From Gallionellales bacterium 39-52-133 (GTDB taxonomy: Bacteria > Pseudomonadota > Gammaproteobacteria > Burkholderiales > Gallionellaceae), in assembly GCA_002278935.1 (NCBI GenBank), contig NCJL01000008.1, forward strand, positions 310,001 through 374,000: DNA of 64,000 nt, read 5' to 3'. Each line of letters starts with the position of its first letter. Position 1 is the stretch's first letter. The notes beneath the pieces were generated by a model, which was not told the DNA's origin, ran no database searches, and worked only from the letters and a program-made list of their open reading frames with translations. A program made the translations under genes and the position numbers. Shown piece by piece: positions 61,901 to 64,000 of the stretch.

Positions 61901-62807
61901 TGGGGTGGTTATGCGTTTCCACCTTCATCAGCGTATGCGTCAGCTCCTTGCTGTAGGCATAGTTGCGGTCCAGGCTGGGATAGAAACGCTCGATGCTCGC
62001 GCCTGCTATCACCGATGAATTGTCCGTATAGGCAATAATGGTGCCTTGCGGGCTGAGCTTGTGCGTGTTGCGTATCATGCCGAACAGCGTCATCGCCTCC
62101 TGCTCGTTGTCTATCACCCAGTCCGCATTGAAAATCTTGTGGCGGCAATGCTCGGAGTTGGCCTGCGCAAACATCATCAGCTCCACATCGGTGGGATTGC
62201 GTTTCAGCCGGGTAAAATTTTCCACCAGATAATCGATTTCATCATTCGACAGCGCCAGCCCAAGTTCATAGTTCGCCACCGACAGCGCGGTGCTGCCGCC
62301 TTCAAGCACATCCACCGTGGACAATGGCTGGGGTTCGCCATGGGCAAATATCTTTTCCGCGATACCGTCCATATCCGTCACCACGGATTCGGTCATGCGG
62401 TCATGCAGCAGCGGCGTGATGGCTTTCAGCTCGGTGCGGCTCAGCGCATGACCACTGCGTGTTTTGAAGTAGTACATCACGCCGCGCTCGATACGCTTGA
62501 CCGCGGGAAGGGCGCAATGCTGCGCGATGTCTGTCGCCTTGGATGACCACGGCGATATAGTGCCCAGTCGCGGCACCACCAGCAGGCTGTGCAGTCTGGA
62601 AGAAAGCTTGCCGGACTCCGCATCCAGCCCCAACAGGCGTTGCAGCATCTGATTGTCAGCTTCCGACAGCGCCGACTTCAATTCGCTAAAGTACCAGTGC
62701 CGTGTCGCTTCAACAGTTACCCCGGGTGCTGCCGCCTTCAGCGCTGCGCGCAATTTTTCAAGGCGAAAAGATGACAGAGCTGATTTTCCGGCAGAAGTGA
62801 GGAACAT
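58929..62807 (-). CDS. purL: Phosphoribosylformylglycinamidine synthase (single-chain)
   Basis: Fourth step of purine synthesis, ATP and glutamine dependent. 1292 aa with the long-form architecture: an N-terminal PurS-like domain, the two FGAM synthase halves ([42 protein letters not shown] glycine block, [20 protein letters not shown]), and a C-terminal glutaminase domain with nucleophile Cys in [13 protein letters not shown] (about residue 1134) and [11 protein letters not shown]. Complete. AAAGGA precedes the ATG. It is divergent from nnrD. Confidence 0.98.
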   Translation of the reverse strand: MFLTSAGKSALSSFRLEKLRAALKAAAPGVTVEATRHWYFSELKSALSEADNQMLQRLLGLDAESGKLSSRLHSLLVVPRLGTISPWSSKATDIAQHCALPAVKRIERGVMYYFKTRSGHALSRTELKAITPLLHDRMTESVVTDMDGIAEKIFAHGEPQPLSTVDVLEGGSTALSVANYELGLALSNDEIDYLVENFTRLKRNPTDVELMMFAQANSEHCRHKIFNADWVIDNEQEAMTLFGMIRNTHKLSPQGTIIAYTDNSSVIAGASIERFYPSLDRNYAYSKELTHTLMKVETHNHPTAIAPFAGAATGAGGEIRDEGATGTGSKPKAGLTGFSVSNLNIPGFKQGWEGKPYGKPSRIASALQIMLEGPIGGAAFNNEFGRPNLAGYFRTYEENVNGERRGYHKPIMLAGGVGSISARHTHKHVLPIGTLLIQLGGPGMLIGLGGGAASSMDTGANAENLDFDSVQRGNPEMQRRAQEVIDRCWQMGGNNPILSIHDVGAGGISNALPELVHGGGRGAHFELRKVPSEERGMTPMQIWSNEAQERYVLAIPPERLAEFQAMCARERCPFAVLGHAIEADRLVVHDEQFRNDAVDMPLSVLLGKPPKMTRTVKREKVKLPAFDSSKIKLKDAITRVLSLPSVADKTFLISIGDRSVGGMTARDQMVGPWQVPVADVAVTLMGYGTNLGEAFALGERTPLAVLNAPASGRMAVGEAITNIAAGRIAKIGDIKLSANWMAAAGHHGEDAALFDTVKAVGMELCPQLGISIPVGKDSMSMKTSWTEGENSKAVTAPLSLIVTAFAPVMDASRTLTPQLQADPDSVLLLIDLGNGKNRLGGSALAQVYGQVGNVAPDLDAAEKLKAFFDIIQRLNSEGKLLAYHDRSDGGLLAALCEMSFASHIGLDVKLDALKGDALSTLFNEELGAVVQVRGSELKAVLQACHQAGLKAVHEVATLNKRGMFNIVQAGKKLYSENAIELQRIWSATTYQMQKLRDNPLCAQQEYDAKLDAFDPGLHAKLTYDLNISPVSAAILKSRPKMAILREQGVNGQVEMAAAFDRAGFNAVDVHMSDIITGRVSLADFKGLAACGGFSYGDVLGAGEGWAKSILFNPRARDEFSAFFNRKDTFALGVCNGCQMMSNLHEIIPGADSWAHFSRNESEQFEARFVMVEVQKTPSILFDGMAGSRMPIVVSHGEGYADFSSANKLKAAQPLVTLRYVDNYGKATQTYPFNPNGSPQGATGLTTPDGRFSIMMPHPERVFRAVQNSWYPAEWKENGAWLRMFQNARKWVG

Positions 62808-62922
62808 GGCGAAGTCCTTTCAAGCGTGTGGGTTAAGTTGCAATTATAATGCAGCCTATACGGGATATTTAGAAATCAATTCGAGATATCCGGAAAAAAT
62901 TTGCCATCTCCAGGAAAAAATC

Positions 62923-63780
62923 ATGACCAGTGCCCGCGTCTCTGCCATTACACAAAAACAGGTTGCCTCACTTCTTGCAGCGCGGCCGCGCGATAGCCAC
63001 AAAGGCCAGTTTGGTACGGTGGCGATCATCGGCGGCGCCAATGGCATGGCAGGAGCAGTGCTGCTGGCAGGGCGCGCGGCGCTCAAGCTGGGGGCAGGTG
63101 CCGTGCACGTCGGTATGCTGGCGGACAATGCGCCCGGGGTCGACATGCAGCAGGCAGAACTGATGCTCCATCAGGCGCATGCCGCGCTCAAACTTCCAAA
63201 ACTCACCGTGATCGCAATCGGCTGTGGCATGGGTACCAGCCTCATCGCACAGAAAATTCTGCACGATGCACTCAAACTCGAAGTTGCACTGGTGCTGGAT
63301 GCAGACGCGCTCAATATCCTCTCGATGCGCCCCGATTTGCGCGGCATGCTGGCCTCCCGCAAAGCACCCGGCGTGATCACGCCGCATCCGGGTGAGGCCG
63401 CGCGCCTGCTGGCCAGCACGACTGAAGAAATACAATCCGCGCGTACCGCCAGTGCGCAGGAACTGGCAAAGCGCATGAATTGCAGCGTGGTGCTAAAAGG
63501 TGCAGGCAGCATGTGCGTCACGCGTGACGGAAAAACCTGGCTGAACAATACCGGCAATCCCGGCATGAGCGGCCCCGGCATGGGCGATGTGCTGAGCGGC
63601 ATGATCGCCGCCCTGATTGCGCAGGGACTGAGCGCAGACAATGCAATATTGCTGGCCGTGCATTTGCATGGCGCGGCAGGCGATGCACTGGCAAAACAGC
63701 AGGCCAATATCGGCATGACAGCAACCGAAGTCACCGAGTGGTCGCGCTGGTTGCTTAATCAATGGATTAAAACATCATAA
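62923..63780 (+). CDS. nnrD: ADP-dependent NAD(P)H-hydrate dehydratase
   Basis: Repairs hydrated NAD(P)H. 285 aa ribokinase-like fold with GQFGTVAIIGGANGMAGAVLLAGRAAL at the start, AIGCGMGTS, VLDADALNIL, GVITPHPGEAARLL, VVLKGAGSMC and the active loop GNPGMSGPGMGDVLSGMIAAL. Only the dehydratase part is present; the epimerase domain (NnrE) often fused at the N-terminus is absent. The start ATG (62923) is preceded by AGGA. Confidence 0.9.
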   Translation: MTSARVSAITQKQVASLLAARPRDSHKGQFGTVAIIGGANGMAGAVLLAGRAALKLGAGAVHVGMLADNAPGVDMQQAELMLHQAHAALKLPKLTVIAIGCGMGTSLIAQKILHDALKLEVALVLDADALNILSMRPDLRGMLASRKAPGVITPHPGEAARLLASTTEEIQSARTASAQELAKRMNCSVVLKGAGSMCVTRDGKTWLNNTGNPGMSGPGMGDVLSGMIAALIAQGLSADNAILLAVHLHGAAGDALAKQQANIGMTATEVTEWSRWLLNQWIKTS

Positions 63781-63850
63781 CCAGCCCGGATTCACCAGAC
63801 GCTGAACCGCAGGAGCCCGGTTGATCGGGTGATTACCAGGCAAAACAATC

Positions 63851-63866
63851 GCGCAGAATTCTGCGC
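63851..63866. repeat. Perfect 16-bp palindrome downstream of nnrD
   Basis: GCGCAGAATTCTGCGC, in the 134-nt gap before the last gene. Resembles palindromic cores of common intergenic repeats. Confidence 0.5.
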
Positions 63867-63914
63867 TCCCACAAGCTATCCCGTTTTTAATAAACAATTC
63901 GAACTAAATAAAAT

Positions 63915-64000
63915 ATGGCATTCTCAATCGACATCCGTGAAGAATCCGGCGTACGCACCCTGCATTTTGGTTCCGAGTGGATACAGGGCGCGATGCGCAT
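63915..64000 (+). CDS. Spermidine synthase-like protein, first 28 codons only
   Basis: The visible start MAFSIDIREESGVRTLHF then GSEWIQGAMRI matches the N-terminus of SpeE-like methyltransferase-fold aminopropyltransferases of betaproteobacteria. The catalytic domain lies outside the window, so the assignment is provisional. Confidence 0.55.
   Translation, partial: MAFSIDIREESGVRTLHFGSEWIQGAMR

Overview
The window reads as a chromosomal segment of a Gram-negative betaproteobacterium. The evidence is gene content and order: a long lipid A/outer-membrane block (rpsB-tsf-pyrH-frr-uppS-cdsA-dxr-rseP-bamA-skp-lpxD-fabZ-lpxA-lpxB-rnhB), carA-carB-greA, rlmE-ftsH-folP-glmM, and an ispZ-yciI-bolA-ppiC run. 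A Nitrosomonadales/Gallionellales-like lineage is a guess from protein flavour only. Almost everything is housekeeping. No rRNA, tRNA, CRISPR array, prophage or intact transposase was seen.

Layout. 1-9.8 kb (minus): ileS (cut by the window edge), ribF, a short PhnA-domain protein, tldD, a nitrilase-family amidase and a giant YhdP/AsmA-like protein. 9.9-12.6 kb (plus): glnE. 12.7-20.2 kb (minus): membrane class III cyclase, YVTN beta-propeller, glmM, folP, ftsH, rlmE. 20.26 kb (plus): a frameshifted yhbY. 20.7-25.7 kb (minus): greA, carB, carA with a clear promoter and leader hairpin. 25.8-27.4 kb (minus): olsB-olsA-like acyltransferases for ornithine lipid, preceded by four 11-bp direct repeats like a Pho box. 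27.5-42.3 kb (minus): CopD-like membrane protein, then the envelope/translation block. 42.5-46.5 kb: small conserved and unknown genes and a 166-bp foldback element. 46.5-50.8 kb: tadA, mnmH, bcp, PIN-PhoH, msrB. 50.9-56.5 kb is the most accessory-looking stretch: a Tat-exported FecR-domain protein, a c-type cytochrome lipoprotein, an outer-membrane beta-barrel and a hybrid histidine kinase. 56.8-58.8 kb (plus): ispZ (frameshifted), yciI, bolA, parvulin isomerase. 58.9-64 kb: purL (minus), nnrD (plus) and the start of a spermidine synthase-like gene.

Most notable non-genic signal: a 27-bp motif occurs seven times, always between genes and always 7-42 nt beyond a stop codon, in both orientations. 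All copies fit the IHF core WATCAANNNNTTR with the four N positions free to vary, while a 14-bp AT-rich arm on one side is almost invariant. This looks like a dedicated DNA-protein site or a dispersed IHF-type element, not a terminator.

Other notable points: the 166-bp foldback element appears to have inserted at the TA shared by two convergent stop codons and kept both stops; three genes (yhbY, ispZ, olsA-like) each lack about 29-38 nt from the middle of a conserved domain; and the carA promoter spacer holds a C8 tract. All names come from reading the sequence; no database search was possible.
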